Part shown: positions 62,991 to 64,000 of the stretch, in pieces | Numbering within the stretch: the first letter of the stretch is position 1 | How the letters are laid out: every line of letters begins with the position of its first letter | Assembly: GCA_024231955.1 (NCBI GenBank) | Contig: JAAEPZ010000253.1 | Span: 434,001-498,000, forward strand | Direction: 5' to 3' | Length of the DNA stretch: 64,000 nt | From: a bacterium | Lineage (GTDB): Bacteria; Krumholzibacteriota; Krumholzibacteriia; JACNKJ01 | The notes under the pieces: model-generated | The model's database searches: none | What the model was told of the DNA's origin: nothing | What the model saw: only the letters and a program-made list of their open reading frames with translations | Made by a program: the position numbers and the translations under genes

Positions 62991-63572
62991 CTACTCCTTC
63001 AGCCAGGCCAGTTGCTCCCGAAGTTTCGCACGGCTCCGCTTCAGACGCGATTTCACGGCATCGAGGCTGAGATTGAACTCCGCGGCCAGCTCCTCAAGCG
63101 GCACCTCTTCGGCCTCATGTTTGAGCAACAGACTGCGGTTCGGCTCAGGCAGGCCACGGATGGCCTCCTCGATCCGTATCAATTCGGAGGAGAGAGACGA
63201 TACGGCGACCTCTTTCTCGGCCACAGGATCGACGATCTCCCTGGCCAGGTCCTCATCAAGCGACCTGTGCAGGGCTGAGGCGTTCTTGCGTCCACGCCGC
63301 ATGTGCGAGCAGGCGCTGACCACAAGCCGACGAAGCCAGGGTTCAATGGGGGCATCACCGCGATAGGAGTCTATATTCTCGATCAGGTTGATCATGGCAT
63401 CCTGCAGGGCATCCTCAGCCAGGGTGCCATCCTCACACCTGTAGGCGGCAAAACGCTGCAGACGCTGACCGAAGCAATGGATGATCTGCTCAAGCAGAGA
63501 TTCATCCATCTCGCCACGTTGCGCCATCGCCGCAAAATCCGGGCACTCCCGATCCTTATGCCTATCCTCCAT
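62991..63572 (-). CDS. ECF-like RNA polymerase sigma factor
   Basis: 193 residues, AGGAG before ATG. Region 2: GTLAEDALQDAMINLIENIDSY and EPWLRRLVVSACSHMRR. Region 4: LPEPNRSLLLKHEAEEVPLEELAAEFNLSLDAVKSRLKRSRAKLREQL with a clear helix-turn-helix. No anti-sigma gene is adjacent on this side. It is divergent from the secreted protein at 63880, which could be a target. Confidence 0.9.
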   Translation of the reverse strand: MEDRHKDRECPDFAAMAQRGEMDESLLEQIIHCFGQRLQRFAAYRCEDGTLAEDALQDAMINLIENIDSYRGDAPIEPWLRRLVVSACSHMRRGRKNASALHRSLDEDLAREIVDPVAEKEVAVSSLSSELIRIEEAIRGLPEPNRSLLLKHEAEEVPLEELAAEFNLSLDAVKSRLKRSRAKLREQLAWLKE

Positions 63573-63879
63573 GGGACATTCTCCTCCGTTACGAAACCGT
63601 CGAGTAAAAATAGGTGTTGTTGTATTAAAATGCTATAATTTTACATGATTAAAATACGGGCAATGCGAGCGACGGAATATCCCGTTTTCAGGCAATATAC
63701 CGTCATTCCTATTGGACCCGGCGACCGAGCATGTTATGATTACAACACTACTACGATGTCCTTTGGCGACATTCGATCGACATACGATCATCTACTTAGC
63801 ATTATTGGCAACCCGGCGATCCCTTTCCTCCGCTCATCAGCTACATATGCTTGTGTCCCCATGCCTGTGAGGTTCTCAC
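63573..63879. other. AT-rich divergent promoter region
   Basis: 307 nt, clearly richer in A and T than the rest of the window, between the ECF sigma gene and the secreted protein. A plus-strand promoter is listed separately. I see no small gene. Confidence 0.5.
63712..63740 (+). promoter_or_regulatory. Candidate promoter of the partial secreted-protein gene
   Basis: TTGGAC and TATGAT with 17 nt between. The -10 matches 5 of 6 bases. It leaves a leader of about 130 nt. Confidence 0.4.
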
Positions 63880-64000
63880 ATGACACGATCACTCTGTACG
63901 CTATGCTTTCTGATACTGATGACGATGTTCACCAACCCCGGCCCACTGGCGGCTTTCACGCCAACCGAGATCATCCCCCCCAGGGCGGACAACCCGACGT
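63880..64000 (+). CDS. N-terminus of a secreted protein, cut by window edge
   Basis: 40 codons are visible from an ATG preceded by GAGG. The start MTRSLCTLCFLILMTMF followed by GPLAAF is a signal peptide, so the product is exported. Too little of the mature part is present to assign a family. Confidence 0.7.
   Translation, partial: MTRSLCTLCFLILMTMFTNPGPLAAFTPTEIIPPRADNPT

Noticed and set aside
1..64000. tRNA, rRNA, CRISPR arrays, insertion sequences, integrases, toxin-antitoxin genes
   Set aside because: Looked for on both strands by eye; no cloverleaf, direct-repeat array, transposase or attachment-site pattern was recognised. A covariance or HMM search would be needed to exclude short ones.

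Overview
The window is one contiguous piece of a GC-rich bacterial chromosome, densely coding on both strands. I see no rRNA, tRNA, CRISPR array, transposase or phage gene. Several traits point to an uncultured or little-studied lineage of the FCB (Fibrobacterota-Chlorobiota-Bacteroidota) side of the tree. Two secreted proteins end in an NPFNP-type C-terminal sorting-like domain. Menaquinone is made by the futalosine route (mqnE, mqnC). The window also holds a B12-dependent ribonucleotide reductase, a PPi-type phosphofructokinase, Rnf and a partial complex I. The phylum assignment is an inference; no marker gene for taxonomy is present.

Layout. 1-2085: mqnC (cut by the window edge) and mqnE. 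2232-7140: a cell-wall amidase-like lipoprotein, a HAD phosphatase, a methylguanine-DNA methyltransferase and pepN. 7198-12787: a lipoprotein, an overlapping Nudix / MATE / Gfo-Idh operon behind a hairpin-rich leader, a PPi-type phosphofructokinase and a lipoprotein. 12908-17695: nrdJ, a HIT protein and a secreted two-repeat protein.

17700-23500 is the most unusual region. Two convergent ~153-nt transcription units share an identical 30-nt 5' end and a similar fold. Each lies 13 nt behind a close match to a sigma-54 promoter (GG-N10-GC) and ends in its own intrinsic terminator. Next to them is a 1509-residue sigma-54 activator with a pseudokinase-like N-terminus, TPRs, GAF, AAA+ and Fis-type HTH. 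A dyad of the form GYAAA-N5-TTTRC lies upstream of both small-RNA promoters and of the activator gene. I read this as a self-contained sigma-54 regulator / twin small-RNA module, similar in logic to LuxO-Qrr but unrelated in sequence.

23616-33586: a beta-helix lipoprotein, apbE, the complete rnfABCDGE operon (ApbE would flavinylate RnfG and RnfD) and a large secreted SBBP-repeat protein. 33824-42161: signalling and surface genes, comprising a CadC-like membrane regulator with a beta-propeller, an ECF sigma / anti-sigma pair, a secreted triple-repeat protein, and two related secreted propellers flanking a BlaI-type repressor with a double palindromic operator. 42254-55247: an alpha/beta hydrolase, an ABC ATPase with a permease-M1 peptidase fusion, a 1665-residue hybrid histidine kinase, a beta-helix protein and a DinB-like protein. 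55325-58602: two glycosyltransferases and a NodB-like deacetylase. 58729-62757: nuoI, nuoG and a direct NuoB-NuoD fusion that lacks NuoC. 62991-64000: an ECF sigma factor and the start of a secreted protein.

Read together, the energy genes describe a menaquinone-using cell that couples ferredoxin, NADH and quinone through Rnf and complex I and may save ATP with PPi glycolysis. Much of the remainder is envelope, secreted and regulatory proteins.
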